Source of the DNA: Campylobacter concisus
GTDB lineage: Bacteria > Campylobacterota > Campylobacteria > Campylobacterales > Campylobacteraceae
Reading direction: 5' to 3'
Length of the DNA: 64,000 nucleotides
Assembly: GCF_003048575.1 (NCBI RefSeq)
Contig: NZ_PIRZ01000003.1
Span: 1 to 64,000 of the forward strand
The notes below the pieces were generated by a model that was not told the DNA's origin, searched no databases, and was given only the letters and a program-made list of their open reading frames with translations. The position numbers were made by a program, and so were the translations under genes. Shown in pieces: positions 8,909 through 18,382 of this stretch; within the stretch, counting starts at the first letter, position 1, and each line of letters begins with the position of its first letter.

Positions 8909-9022
8909 ACAAATTTTAAACTTTCATTCTCTCGTAAGAATTCACTATTGATTTTAGGTCCCGCAAGGCTTGCCACTAAAATCAAAGCCAAAATTACTCG
9001 TTTATGAAATTTAAAAATTTGC
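8909..9022. repeat. Intergenic repeat family, copy B (divergent)
   Basis: It shares with copies A and C the left end (acaaattttaaa), CTCGTAAGAA and AAATTACTCG, and ends with an AT-rich block complementary to the start. Its centre differs: gattttag and ctaaaatc form their own 8-bp stem. Confidence 0.55.
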
Positions 9023-9218
9023 CTAAAAACCTAAAGCAGTAGTATGTCTATGCTACCATGTGAGCTATGAATATATAAGCGTTTCGGTAGAAAATAGAAA
9101 TATATCTGAGTTTTAACGGTTGCTATTTAAATAAATTTATTTTAAGCAAACACTCACCAAAACTCACCAAATTTCACAAAAATAGTAAAATTTAGCTCCA
9201 CATCAAGCCTATTTAAAA

Positions 9219-9506
9219 TTAAATTTCCTTGGCGATCTTGCTCATTTTATTGAGCAGTTTTTCACGTTCATTTGGCTTTAGGTTGCCGTATTGAAGCTTT
9301 GTAATCATCTGCATGAAGTCAAATTGTTTAAACATTTGCGCATCGCTTTTTAGCTCTTTTTCTAGCTGTTTATAAATTTTTTCAGTCTCTTTATTTGCTT
9401 TTTCTAAATTTTGTAAAAAGCTTCCAGTTGCGCTCATATCAAGGTCGTTTTTTGCAGCTTTATCGATGACATTTTTTAGATTTGCTAAATTTTCAGAAAT
9501 TTTCAT
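9219..9506 (-). CDS. Small helical protein of unknown function
   Basis: A 95-aa soluble, lysine-rich protein predicted to be almost entirely helical, probably coiled-coil, with no recognised domain. I chose the ATG at 9506 because AAGGA sits 7 nt before it; the longer frame to 9569 would run into the upstream gene. It lies just downstream of, and 44 nt from the end of, the metallo-hydrolase gene on the same strand, so the two are probably co-transcribed. No function can be assigned. Confidence 0.65.
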   Translation of the reverse strand: MKISENLANLKNVIDKAAKNDLDMSATGSFLQNLEKANKETEKIYKQLEKELKSDAQMFKQFDFMQMITKLQYGNLKPNEREKLLNKMSKIAKEI

Positions 9507-9550
9507 CTGCATTTCCTTTTGGATTTTAAAATTTACAGCAAATTTTATTC

Positions 9551-10636
9551 CTAAATTTCCTTCCACCATTTTTTTCTAGGCGGATTTTGGGTGGTGAAAA
9601 CTTCCCCGATCATCGGCGTTGCGTAGTTTAGCTCAAGCTTTGTCGCTGCCTTTTCAAAACGCTTGATCGGCTCATCCCAAGCATGATAAGATAGATCAAA
9701 TTTGCCCCAGTGCACCGGTACGCCAAACTTTGCACCAAGATCTTTTAGTGCTTGCGCTGACTCCTCTGGCTTCATATGCACGTAAGGCCAGCCATCGCTG
9801 TAAGCACCATTTTCTATGAAAACTAGATCAAAGTTGCCAAATTTCTCATTTATCATCTTAAAATGCTTGCCGTATCCGCCATCTCCGCTAAAATAAAAGC
9901 TAAAGCCAGCCTCTTCAACCGCCCAGCCACCCCAAAGCGTCGTATTTCTTTTAAATGTGCGCCCACTAAAGTGCCTTGAAGGACAAAACGTGAAGTTTAA
10001 ATTTCCTATTTTTTGCTCACCAAACCAGTCAAACTCAAAAATTTTGTCTTCATCAACGCCCCATTTTACAAGATGAGCTTTTACACCAAGTGGCACTAGA
10101 AATTTGCAAATTCTATCTTTTAGCTCAAGTATCGTTTTGTAATCAAGATGATCGTAGTGATCGTGCGAGATGAGGGCGATATCGATCACATCTGGATAGT
10201 CACTAGCGGTGATAGTATGCTCGTAAGCAAAGGGCTTGCCGCCAATTGGTAGTGGAAATGCTCGGTGCAAAACTGGGTCTGTGACGATGGTTTTGTCATC
10301 AAGCTTACAGATGAGGCTAACGTGCCCAAGCCAGATAAACTCGCCATTTTTGAGGGCATTTGCGTCAAATTTTAAATTTGGCAAAGGCTTAGTTGGCAGC
10401 TTGCCTTTTGGTGGAAAGAGTGCTTGCGGAATGTAATTTAACATAGATGCTTGTGAATTATTTTTTACCATATCAATCGTTGGCTCTAAATTTATAAAAA
10501 TTTTGCCGTTAAAATTTGGCGAAGCCTCTATCAGCTTTTGGCTTTTAATATCTGGCACGCCACCAAAAACTGGGGCAAATTTCATAAAAATAAAAACTGC
10601 AACAATAAACAAAACTATGACAATAAAAATTTCCAT
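9551..10636 (-). CDS. Membrane-anchored metallo-beta-lactamase-fold hydrolase
   Basis: A 361-aa protein with one N-terminal membrane helix (residues 2-20) and a metallo-beta-lactamase fold. The zinc-binding HxHxDH motif is seen as SHDHYDH near residue 155, with later ligands in FSGDGGYG and VPVHWG. The overall layout resembles the UlaG / NAPE-hydrolysing phospholipase D-like branch (DIALISHDHYDHLD, PSRHFSGR). Members hydrolyse esters or lactones; the substrate here is unknown. It heads a two-gene minus-strand unit divergent from the hydrogenase operon. Confidence 0.85.
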   Translation of the reverse strand: MEIFIVIVLFIVAVFIFMKFAPVFGGVPDIKSQKLIEASPNFNGKIFINLEPTIDMVKNNSQASMLNYIPQALFPPKGKLPTKPLPNLKFDANALKNGEFIWLGHVSLICKLDDKTIVTDPVLHRAFPLPIGGKPFAYEHTITASDYPDVIDIALISHDHYDHLDYKTILELKDRICKFLVPLGVKAHLVKWGVDEDKIFEFDWFGEQKIGNLNFTFCPSRHFSGRTFKRNTTLWGGWAVEEAGFSFYFSGDGGYGKHFKMINEKFGNFDLVFIENGAYSDGWPYVHMKPEESAQALKDLGAKFGVPVHWGKFDLSYHAWDEPIKRFEKAATKLELNYATPMIGEVFTTQNPPRKKWWKEI

Positions 10637-10955
10637 AAAAAGCCTTTTAAATTTAAAGGTCGGATTATATTTTAGATTTTTAAATTTCAGTTTTATTTAA
10701 TTAGCCTGAGCTTAAATAATTAACTTGTAAATTTAAACTTAATTAAGATATTTTTACTCTTTATAGGAAAATTTTATTAATAAATATTATCCTTTAATAA
10801 ATAGATACACCTAAAAATCGATATTAATTAGATAATCTTAAAAATATATAAAATAAAAATTTAATTTTAAAAATACAAAATTTGTCAGATAGATGACGGA
10901 ATTTATTCATTGTAAGTTATAGAATTATTACAAAAATTAGGAAGGAGCGTTTGAG
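10637..10955. other. AT-rich divergent intergenic region upstream of the hyf operon
   Basis: About 320 bp with no gene. It should hold the hyf promoter. I see a possible -10 (ttatagaatt, about 10917) and a short interrupted palindrome gtca-n6-tgac at 10885-10898. I found no convincing sigma-54 GG-n10-GC pair and no clear FNR-type box. Confidence 0.4.
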
Positions 10956-11054
10956 ATGTTAAATAAAAATTTAACTATCTCTATTTTGGTGACTAACCAT
11001 CACTTTAAAAGTGAGCAGGGCAGTTTAGCCTTGTTTAATGGGAGGAATTTATGA
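10956..11054 (+). CDS. Small 32-codon ORF translationally coupled to hyfA
   Basis: An ATG at 10956 follows a strong ribosome site (GGAAGGAG, about 7 nt upstream) and opens a 32-codon frame whose TGA overlaps the hyfA ATG (ATGA). The peptide has no cysteine or membrane helix and matches nothing I know. The good ribosome site and exact stop-start overlap argue that it is translated, either as a leader peptide that couples hyfA translation or as a small protein of the complex. Confidence 0.5.
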   Translation: MLNKNLTISILVTNHHFKSEQGSLALFNGRNL

Positions 11055-11620
11055 AAAAACATAAATTTGTGATTGCCGATTATAAACGCTGTATAGGATG
11101 TGCAACCTGCATGGCTGCATGTTTTAAGAGCGCTTATGAACGCGGCAAGCTGTCACGTGCAAGGCTAAGTGTGCTAAGAGAAGCTACTGGCGTTATGCCA
11201 ACTCAGTGTAGACAATGCGACGATGGTCCTTGTGCGAATGTGTGTCCAACTGGAGCATTGCGATTTAATGATAATTGCATCGAGCTTCACGAGGAAATTT
11301 GTATAGGCTGTAAGATGTGCACGATCGCTTGTCCTTACGGTGCGATAAGCTCAAGTGCAGAGCTTATGCCTTCAGTAAATTACGCTGTCGAGCCAAAATA
11401 TAACCTTGAGGTAGAGTCACAATCAGGTGCAAAAAATATCGCTGTTAAATGCGATATGTGTTTTGGTCGTGAGAACGGACCGGCCTGTGTTGATGTCTGT
11501 CCAACGAGTGCTCTTGTTATGATCGATCCTGAAGAGGGCAAACATAAACTTGGCAAGAGGATAGATTACGAGGCAGCGAATAAATTTGCTACTAAAATTT
11601 TAAACGGACAAGGAGCATAA
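11051..11620 (+). CDS. hyfA: Hydrogenase-4 electron-transfer subunit, four-cluster ferredoxin
   Basis: A 189-aa HycB/HyfA-type polyferredoxin. Cysteine groups CIGCATC, CRQCDDGPC, CIGCKMC and CDMC with their partner CP motifs can hold four [4Fe-4S] clusters. It should carry electrons between formate dehydrogenase and the hydrogenase module on the cytoplasmic face. It is the first full-size gene of the operon and has its own ribosome site GGGAGG. Confidence 0.9.
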   Translation: MKKHKFVIADYKRCIGCATCMAACFKSAYERGKLSRARLSVLREATGVMPTQCRQCDDGPCANVCPTGALRFNDNCIELHEEICIGCKMCTIACPYGAISSSAELMPSVNYAVEPKYNLEVESQSGAKNIAVKCDMCFGRENGPACVDVCPTSALVMIDPEEGKHKLGKRIDYEAANKFATKILNGQGA

Positions 11621-11621
11621 G

Positions 11622-13589
11622 ATGACTACGGTTTATATGCTATTTCTTGTAAGTGCTGTCGTTAGCATCTTGCTCTACTGTGCTCCAAAGGCCGCTGTAA
11701 AGGTTGGTTTTGGTCTAAGTGCTTTAAGCTGTTTTTATGCGATGTGTCACTTTGTTGCAAATATGGGAGTAAGCGATAGCTTTGCTCTTATGGATGGCTT
11801 TTTGTATTCGCCAAAATTTGCGCTAAATCCACTTGGAAATTTCTTTAGCTTTGTCGTTGTTTTCATCGGATTTGCAAGTAGCGTTTATGGTATGAGCTAT
11901 GCAGATGAGTACATCAAAAAAGCAAACGTTGGCGTATTTGCATGTTTGTTTAATACATTTATACTCTCAATGCTTCTAGTAATTAGCGCTGATAATGTAT
12001 TTTGCTTTGTCGTTTTATGGGAGCTTATGACTCTTATCTCATCATTTCTTATCATTGTCAATGATGGCAAAAATACACTTAAAGCAGTTATGGTATATCT
12101 TGGCATCGCGCAAATCGGTGCATTTTGTATCACCTGTGGCTTGCTTATCACTGCTTACTATGCAGGAAGTACAGAATTTAGTGCGTTCATGGGTGTTAAG
12201 ATGCCATTTGGCGCTTCTGTTGCTACATTTATACTGTTTTTGGTTGGATTTGGTAGCAAAGCTGGTATGTGGCCATTTCACGTTTGGCTCCCACAAGCTC
12301 ACCCAGCAGCCCCATCAAACGTTTCAGCCCTTATGTCAGGCGTTATGATCAAAGTTGCTCTATTTACATTAGTTAAATTTACACTTTACTTGCCACTTAG
12401 CACATATTTTGGTCTTACAATACTCGCTCTTGGTGCAGCTAGCTCACTATTTGGTGTTTTATACGCTCTTTGCCAACACGACTTCAAGGCTTTGCTTGCT
12501 TATCACTCAGTTGAGAACATAGGCATCATCTTGCTAGGTCTTGGCACAGGAATTTACGGCGTTGCAGCTGGAAATTTAACACTTGCAGCAGTAGGTTTTC
12601 TAGCAGGTTGCTACCACGTAGTTAACCACGCTATATTTAAAGGTCTGCTTTTCCTTTGCGCTGGTTCAGTCATCCACGCTACTCATACACAAAATATGGA
12701 CATCCTTGGCGGTCTTGCTAAAAAGATGCCTTGGACAAGCCTTGGTATGTTTATAGGTATCATGGGTATCGCAGCTTTACCTCCAGTAAATGGCTTTGTT
12801 TCAGAGTGGTTTACATATCAAGGTATGCTTCAAGGCGCGATGGGCGAGGGAACATTAGTTAGATATGCATTTACGCTTGGCGTCGTAGCTCTTGCGCTAA
12901 CAGGCGTTTTGGTCGGTATGCACCTCAAACTTTACGCTGTTATCTTTGCAGGTACTCCAAGAGATCAAAAAATTTGGGAAAATGCTAAAGAGAGTCCAAT
13001 AGGCATGGTTCTTGGTATGATCATCCTAATGATAGGCTGCGTTGGCTTTGGTCTTGGCGCAAACTACATAGTTGATTACATCATGCAAGCTGTAAATTCT
13101 ATCGCTATAAGCGACTATAAAGCTAGCCTTGGAGCTATAAATGTAACTTCACCAATAGGCAGTATGATCTCAACTCCGCTTATCGCTTTAGTTTTATGTG
13201 CGACTATGATTTTGCCATTTATCATCCTTGCTGTTATGAAAGCAAACAGAGATAAACCACGCGAAACTGATCCTTGGGCTTGTGGCTTTAAATATAGCTC
13301 ACGTATGCAAATGACAGGTGGCCCATTTACTGGTGACCTTAGAAAGATCATGCAATGGCTATTTAGAGCTGATAAAAAGATCGTTACTAGAAATTATTTT
13401 GACGCGGTTGAATATCACAACCATCCAAAAGATATCTGGTGGGGAATGTTTTATGAGCCAGTCATCAAATGGTGTATGAAATTTGCTGATAAACTAGGCA
13501 TCGTTCAAAGCGGATACACAAACGTCTATACGCTTTATATCCTAATTTATCTTTGTGCCATACTTGCTGTGGGCTACTTTTTAGTTTAG
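11622..13589 (+). CDS. hyfB: Hydrogenase-4 membrane subunit, antiporter-like
   Basis: A 655-aa membrane protein with about 16 helices, related to NuoL and Mrp antiporter subunits, which may move protons or anchor the complex. Seen are the helix-7 region KAGMWPFHVWLPQAHPAAPS with its conserved lysine, the preceding WELMTLIS glutamate and the HAIFKGLLFL helix. Its C-terminal tail (DKPRETDPWACGFK) is typical of HycC/HyfB. It starts 2 nt after hyfA. Confidence 0.92.
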   Translation: MTTVYMLFLVSAVVSILLYCAPKAAVKVGFGLSALSCFYAMCHFVANMGVSDSFALMDGFLYSPKFALNPLGNFFSFVVVFIGFASSVYGMSYADEYIKKANVGVFACLFNTFILSMLLVISADNVFCFVVLWELMTLISSFLIIVNDGKNTLKAVMVYLGIAQIGAFCITCGLLITAYYAGSTEFSAFMGVKMPFGASVATFILFLVGFGSKAGMWPFHVWLPQAHPAAPSNVSALMSGVMIKVALFTLVKFTLYLPLSTYFGLTILALGAASSLFGVLYALCQHDFKALLAYHSVENIGIILLGLGTGIYGVAAGNLTLAAVGFLAGCYHVVNHAIFKGLLFLCAGSVIHATHTQNMDILGGLAKKMPWTSLGMFIGIMGIAALPPVNGFVSEWFTYQGMLQGAMGEGTLVRYAFTLGVVALALTGVLVGMHLKLYAVIFAGTPRDQKIWENAKESPIGMVLGMIILMIGCVGFGLGANYIVDYIMQAVNSIAISDYKASLGAINVTSPIGSMISTPLIALVLCATMILPFIILAVMKANRDKPRETDPWACGFKYSSRMQMTGGPFTGDLRKIMQWLFRADKKIVTRNYFDAVEYHNHPKDIWWGMFYEPVIKWCMKFADKLGIVQSGYTNVYTLYILIYLCAILAVGYFLV

Positions 13590-13598
13590 GAGACGAAA

Positions 13599-14519
13599 AT
13601 GCAAACTATACTTTTAATGATATTTCAAGTAGTCGTTATCGTTTTGGTAGCTCCTTTGTTTGATGGTATGGCAAGAAAACTAAGGGCTAGACTTCAATCA
13701 AAACAAGGTAGCGATTTCTTTCAAACATATCGCGACATTATAAAACTCTTTAGAAGAGGAAGAACTGTGCCTGAGTGCTCTCACTGGGTATTTAGATGGG
13801 CTCCATTTTTCCTTTTTGCAACTTCAGCTGCAGTACTAGCTGCTATACCTATAACATACAGCAAAGATACTGTTTTTGGAGCGTATTCAGATATATTTGT
13901 GATCCTTTATCTTGGCGCATTGCTTAGATTTGTATTTGGTGCAGCTTCAATGGATAGCGGCAACCCATTTGCAGCAACAGGTGGCGGCAGAGAGCAAATG
14001 CTAGGCGTATATGTTGAGCCAGTTATGATCATGTGCTTAATCGTAGTAATGCTTGCAGCTAAAACATCAAATTTAATTGAGATCCAAGAGATGGTAAAAA
14101 CTGGCGTTATCGGATATCAAATCCCAAGTTTTGCCGTAGCTTCTATCGCATTTTTATGGTGTATGTATGTTGAGACTGGCAGAAAACCATTTGACGTAGC
14201 TGAAGCTGAGCAAGAGCTTCAAGAAGGCTTGCTTGGCGAGTACGCAGGTAGCGACCTTGGTTTAGTTCAAGCATCACTTATATTAAAACAGTTTGCTATG
14301 ATCGGACTTTTCCTAACTATATTTGAGCCATGGAATTTTAGCAATCCTTTCTTAGCTATTATCGTTTTTGTGATAAAAACTGGAGTATTTTACGTAGCAG
14401 CTGTCTTTATAGACAACTTTGGACCACGCTTTAAAATGACTTCATCTTTACGCAAAAATGCGCTTGGTGCACTTGCTATCTCGTTTGTTGCACTAACACT
14501 TTATGTAGTAGGAGTGTGA
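13599..14519 (+). CDS. hyfC: Hydrogenase-4 membrane subunit, NuoH-like
   Basis: A 306-aa NuoH/HycD-family protein with about eight membrane helices. It couples the soluble catalytic arm to the membrane arm. Family marks are GRKPFDVAEAEQELQEG with its acidic residues and the first-loop segment RLQSKQGSDFFQTYRD. It lies between hyfB and hyfE with gaps of 9 and 1 nt. Confidence 0.92.
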   Translation: MQTILLMIFQVVVIVLVAPLFDGMARKLRARLQSKQGSDFFQTYRDIIKLFRRGRTVPECSHWVFRWAPFFLFATSAAVLAAIPITYSKDTVFGAYSDIFVILYLGALLRFVFGAASMDSGNPFAATGGGREQMLGVYVEPVMIMCLIVVMLAAKTSNLIEIQEMVKTGVIGYQIPSFAVASIAFLWCMYVETGRKPFDVAEAEQELQEGLLGEYAGSDLGLVQASLILKQFAMIGLFLTIFEPWNFSNPFLAIIVFVIKTGVFYVAAVFIDNFGPRFKMTSSLRKNALGALAISFVALTLYVVGV

Positions 14520-14520
14520 G

Positions 14521-15165
14521 ATGCAAACACTTGATATTTTAGCCATTTGCATGATTGTAACTTCGCTTGCGGTTTTTGGTCTTAGAAGCTTAAAACTCTC
14601 AATCATCGCTTATGCGATTGAGACACTACTTTTAGTTAGCATATTTTTCTTGCTATCTGAGAAATTTAACGCCGAGCAGCTTAAAACTTGGGCGATCGTT
14701 GCATTTTTTACCAAAGTTTTGCTTGTGCCAGGAATTTTATTCTGGCTTATCAAAAAACTTGGCGTAGTTAGCGAAGATGAGCCAGTTGGTGGATTTTTTG
14801 TAAGCCCTGTTATCGCTATGGGATTTTCTCTAGCTCTTTCAATGAGTATCCACCCTATATTTTTAAAATTCTCTCTTATTAAAGAAGAGATCATGCTAAT
14901 CGCAGCTGGAACGGTCTTTATGATGGGAATTTTTGGCTTCATGCTAAGAAACTCATTTATAAAACAAATTCTAGCTTACTGCTTGTTTGAAAACGGTATC
15001 CACCTAAGCCTTGCTCTAATGGCTTATAACTCACATGAGTTAGTCGAGCTTGGAATTTTAACAGATGCGATATTTGCCGTTATCATCATGAGCATTTTAG
15101 CGATTAGATTTTATAAAGCTTATGATAGCTTAGATACTTCTAAAGCTTCAAATTTAAGGGGTTAG
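14521..15165 (+). CDS. hyfE: Hydrogenase-4 membrane subunit E, NuoK-like
   Basis: A 214-aa membrane protein with about six helices. The second half (FENGIHLSLAL) resembles NuoK/MrpC. It belongs to the membrane arm of Hyf-type complexes and is absent from the simpler Hyc complex, so it supports calling this operon hyf. It directly follows hyfC, where E. coli has hyfD in between. Confidence 0.88.
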   Translation: MQTLDILAICMIVTSLAVFGLRSLKLSIIAYAIETLLLVSIFFLLSEKFNAEQLKTWAIVAFFTKVLLVPGILFWLIKKLGVVSEDEPVGGFFVSPVIAMGFSLALSMSIHPIFLKFSLIKEEIMLIAAGTVFMMGIFGFMLRNSFIKQILAYCLFENGIHLSLALMAYNSHELVELGILTDAIFAVIIMSILAIRFYKAYDSLDTSKASNLRG

Positions 15166-15167
15166 AG

Positions 15168-16649
15168 ATGGATAGTTTAGCTTTAATACTTATCTTACCG
15201 CTCCTTGGTGCTTTGGTCTTGTTTTTGAGTCCTAAAAATTATGCGGTATTAAGCGGACTTCACGTTTTGTTTTCTGCTGCGACATCGGTGGCTTTACTTA
15301 ACAATGTTCTTAAAGTCTTAAGTAGCGGAACTTTTTATAGTTTTGATAAATTTTTGTTTTTAGATAGCTTAGGCTGTGTTTTCTTGGTGCTTATCGCTGT
15401 AACTGGATTTATAGTAAATTTCTACTCTATCCACTACATGAGATGGGAGCTTGAAGACGGACACATCCACTTAAGCGATCTTAAAAAATATTATGCACTA
15501 AGCCATGTATTTATCTTTACAATGACTTTAAGCGTTATTTGCAACAACGTTGCGTTTATGTGGGCAGCTATCGAGGCAACAACTCTTGCTTCAGTATTCT
15601 TAGTCGCTATCCACAAAGATCAAAAATCAACAGAGAGTGGTTATAAATACATCGTTCTTTGTTCAATCGGCCTAGCATTTGCACTTTATGCGACTGTTCT
15701 TCTATACTCAGCTACATTTAGTACTCTAGGAGATGGCGAAGCTTCTATGCTATTTTCAAGCATAATGGCAAATGCTAAAAATTTAAACCCAGATGCAGCA
15801 AAACTTATCTTTGTATTTGCTCTAATTGGTTTTGGTACAAAAGCTGGTCTTGCTCCAACTCACACTTGGCTACCAGACGTTCACGCTGAAGGTCCAGCAC
15901 CTATTTCAGCTTTGCTTTCAGGTGTACTTTTAAAATGTGCGATGCTAGCGCTCTTAAGATACTACGCTATCACAGCTCAAGCAGTTGGATTTAGCTTTGT
16001 TGAGGGCATAATGATCGTTTCAGGAACTATCACTCTTTTTGTAGCGGGATTTTTCCTAATCAGACAACACAACGTAAAAAGAATGTTTGCATACCACTCA
16101 ATCGTTCACATGGGCGTTATCGCATTTGCACTTGGTGTTGGCGGTAAATTTGGTCTATTTGCAGCGATATTTCACTGCTTAGCTCACAGCTTCACAAAAG
16201 CTTTGGCATTTTGCTCAACAGGCAACATTGCAAGAATTTATGGCCACAAAGATATGAGTAAGATGGGCGGCATGGTTAAGATCGCACCGATCACCACTAT
16301 AATGTTTGGCGCGGCTGTTTGCTCACTAGTCGGTGTTCCAGCATTTGCTATATTTGTTAGCGAGTATAACGTCTTTGTAGGAGCTATCACAAGCGGTCAA
16401 TACATCGCAGTTGCGCTATTTGCTATTGCACTTGCAGTTATTTTCATAGCTGACTTTGCACACTTTAACATGGCAAGCTTTGGCGAGCCAAAAGGTGTGG
16501 TTGTTCATAATAAAGAGATGAGTTTGTTAGAGAATTTACCTCTTATAGCACTTTGTGCCCTTATCATAATCTTTGGCGTATGGCACGTAGATAGCTTTTA
16601 TACGCTAGTAGATAACGGTGTTAATATAATGATGGGAGCTTTAAAATGA
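15168..16649 (+). CDS. hyfF: Hydrogenase-4 membrane subunit F, antiporter-like
   Basis: A 493-aa NuoN/NuoL-type membrane protein with about 14 helices. The helix carrying KAGLAPTHTWLPDVHAEGPAP and the earlier AAIEATTL segment hold the conserved lysine and glutamate of the proton path, and HSFTKALAF follows. It is the second antiporter-like subunit of this operon. It overlaps hyfG by 4 nt. Confidence 0.92.
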   Translation: MDSLALILILPLLGALVLFLSPKNYAVLSGLHVLFSAATSVALLNNVLKVLSSGTFYSFDKFLFLDSLGCVFLVLIAVTGFIVNFYSIHYMRWELEDGHIHLSDLKKYYALSHVFIFTMTLSVICNNVAFMWAAIEATTLASVFLVAIHKDQKSTESGYKYIVLCSIGLAFALYATVLLYSATFSTLGDGEASMLFSSIMANAKNLNPDAAKLIFVFALIGFGTKAGLAPTHTWLPDVHAEGPAPISALLSGVLLKCAMLALLRYYAITAQAVGFSFVEGIMIVSGTITLFVAGFFLIRQHNVKRMFAYHSIVHMGVIAFALGVGGKFGLFAAIFHCLAHSFTKALAFCSTGNIARIYGHKDMSKMGGMVKIAPITTIMFGAAVCSLVGVPAFAIFVSEYNVFVGAITSGQYIAVALFAIALAVIFIADFAHFNMASFGEPKGVVVHNKEMSLLENLPLIALCALIIIFGVWHVDSFYTLVDNGVNIMMGALK

Positions 16650-18382
16650 GAGGCGATAAATTTATAGAAATCCTAAAAACCAAGGTAAAAATTTTAGAAG
16701 TAACTCGTCAAGCAGACGATCAAATCACAGTTTTGGTTGATAGAAATGATCTTCCACTAGCTGTTAAAACACTTTATTATGATATCGGCGGCTTTATAAG
16801 CACGATGATACCAAATGACGAGCGCCAGATAAATGGCAGCTTTGCGCTTTATTATGCTCTTTCAATGGAAGGTAGTAAGATGACTGAAGCGGACGACTTT
16901 GCAGCTGAGGATAAGTGCTTTATCACTGTTAAAACGCTTATCCCAGGAAGCGATCCGACATTCCCATCAGTTACCCCGCTAGTGCCAGCTTGTGTTTGGT
17001 ATGAAAGAGAAGCTTATGATATGTTTGGTTTGGTAGCCGAAGGTTTGCCTGATAAAAGGCGTCTAGTTTTAAGTGATGACTGGCCAGATGGACTTCATCC
17101 ACTTAGAAAAGATGCGATGGATTATCGCTACCGCCCTGATCCGGTTGACCATAGAGATGAGCCTGATTCTGAGTTTTTGTTCCCAACAGGTGATGCAGTA
17201 GTTGATGTGCCACTTGGACCACTACATATTACTTCAGATGAGCCAGGTCACTTTAGACTTTTCTGTGACGGCGACGAGATCATCGACGCTGACTACCGCC
17301 TCTTTTATCAACACCGCGGTATGGAAAAGCTAGCTGAAAATAGAATGAACTATGACCAAATGGGCTATCTTGCAGAGAGAGTTTGTGGAATTTGTGGTTA
17401 TGCTCACGCTATTGCTTGTATTGAAGCAGCAGAAAAAGCTATCAAGCTTGAAATTCCACTAAGAGCTCAAGCTATACGTGTCATCTGTCTTGAGATCGAG
17501 CGTCTTCACAGCCACCTTTTAAATATCGGTCTAGCTTGTGAGGTCACTGGTAACTACAACGCTTTCATGCACATCTTTAGAGTTCGTGAGTACTCTATGG
17601 AGCTAGCTCAGCTTGTAACTGGTGGACGTAAAACATACGGCAATGTCGTTATGGGCGGCTTAAGACGTGATATGACAAACCAAGAGATCAAAAAAGGTAT
17701 CGAGATCATAAATAAACTTGATGTTCAAATTTCAGAAATTTGGGACGCAGTTATGGAGGATAAACGCCAAATCGGACGCTGGAAAGGTGTAGGTATCTTA
17801 GACCGTCAAATAGCACGTGACTTTAGCCCAGTTGGTCCAAATATGAGAGGCTCTGGCTTTAAACGCGATAACCGCTACGATCACCCATACGACTTTTTTA
17901 AACAGATAGAATTTGAAGTAGCAGTTGAGCACGGTTGCGACGTATTTGCTCGTGAGATGGTTAGATATAAAGAGCTAAAAAGCTCTATTCACATCATCCG
18001 CCAATGCTTTGAGCTAATGCCTCAAACCCCGATTATGATCGATCCTGTGACTATGATCAAACCTGAGAATTTTGCACTTGGTCATGATGAAGCACCACGT
18101 GGCGAAAATGTTCACTGGATCATGCAAGGCAGCGCTCAAAAAGTATATCGCTGGAGATGTAGAGCGGCTACTTATAACAACTGGCCAAGCCTAAGATATC
18201 AATTTAGAGGAAACAACATAAGTGACGCTGCGCTTATCGTTTGCTCACTTGACCCTTGCTACTCATGCACTGAGCGTGTTACATTAGTAGATGTAAGGAC
18301 TAAAAAGAGCAAAATTTTAACAGAGAAAGACCTTAAAAAATTCTGTCAAGATGGCGGGGTTAGTAAGAAGGATTTAAGATGA
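16646..18382 (+). CDS. hyfG: [NiFe]-hydrogenase large subunit, NuoC-NuoD-like fusion
   Basis: A 578-aa protein with a NuoC-like N-terminal part (about 1-170) and the NiFe large subunit after it. Nickel ligands are in RVCGICGYAH (C247, C250) and DPCYSC (C538, C541). It makes H2 from protons with electrons from the small subunit. After the last motif a 30-odd-residue lysine-rich tail follows CTER, matching the C-terminal peptide that HycI removes from E. coli HycE; hycI is in this operon. This places the enzyme in group 4a. It overlaps hyfF and hyfH by 4 nt each. Confidence 0.94.
   Translation: MRGDKFIEILKTKVKILEVTRQADDQITVLVDRNDLPLAVKTLYYDIGGFISTMIPNDERQINGSFALYYALSMEGSKMTEADDFAAEDKCFITVKTLIPGSDPTFPSVTPLVPACVWYEREAYDMFGLVAEGLPDKRRLVLSDDWPDGLHPLRKDAMDYRYRPDPVDHRDEPDSEFLFPTGDAVVDVPLGPLHITSDEPGHFRLFCDGDEIIDADYRLFYQHRGMEKLAENRMNYDQMGYLAERVCGICGYAHAIACIEAAEKAIKLEIPLRAQAIRVICLEIERLHSHLLNIGLACEVTGNYNAFMHIFRVREYSMELAQLVTGGRKTYGNVVMGGLRRDMTNQEIKKGIEIINKLDVQISEIWDAVMEDKRQIGRWKGVGILDRQIARDFSPVGPNMRGSGFKRDNRYDHPYDFFKQIEFEVAVEHGCDVFAREMVRYKELKSSIHIIRQCFELMPQTPIMIDPVTMIKPENFALGHDEAPRGENVHWIMQGSAQKVYRWRCRAATYNNWPSLRYQFRGNNISDAALIVCSLDPCYSCTERVTLVDVRTKKSKILTEKDLKKFCQDGGVSKKDLR

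Larger units (their letters stand above)
8568..9218. other. Gene-free stretch between petC and a minus-strand gene
   Basis: No convincing coding frame is visible over about 650 bp. It holds two copies of the dispersed repeat, a hairpin with GCATGC ends (8768-8796), a long perfect hairpin (8826-8874), and about 200 bp of plain AT-rich DNA (9023-9218) with no recognisable signal. A structured non-coding RNA is possible but I see no family I can name. Confidence 0.5.

Noticed and set aside
10885-10898. Short interrupted palindrome before the hyf operon as an FNR or NssR-like box
   Set aside because: The half-sites are only 4 bp and do not match either consensus; it could easily be chance.
12042-12348. 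Overlapping open frames in hyfB on both strands
   Set aside because: They lie wholly within a well-supported membrane protein gene and are shadows of its codon bias.
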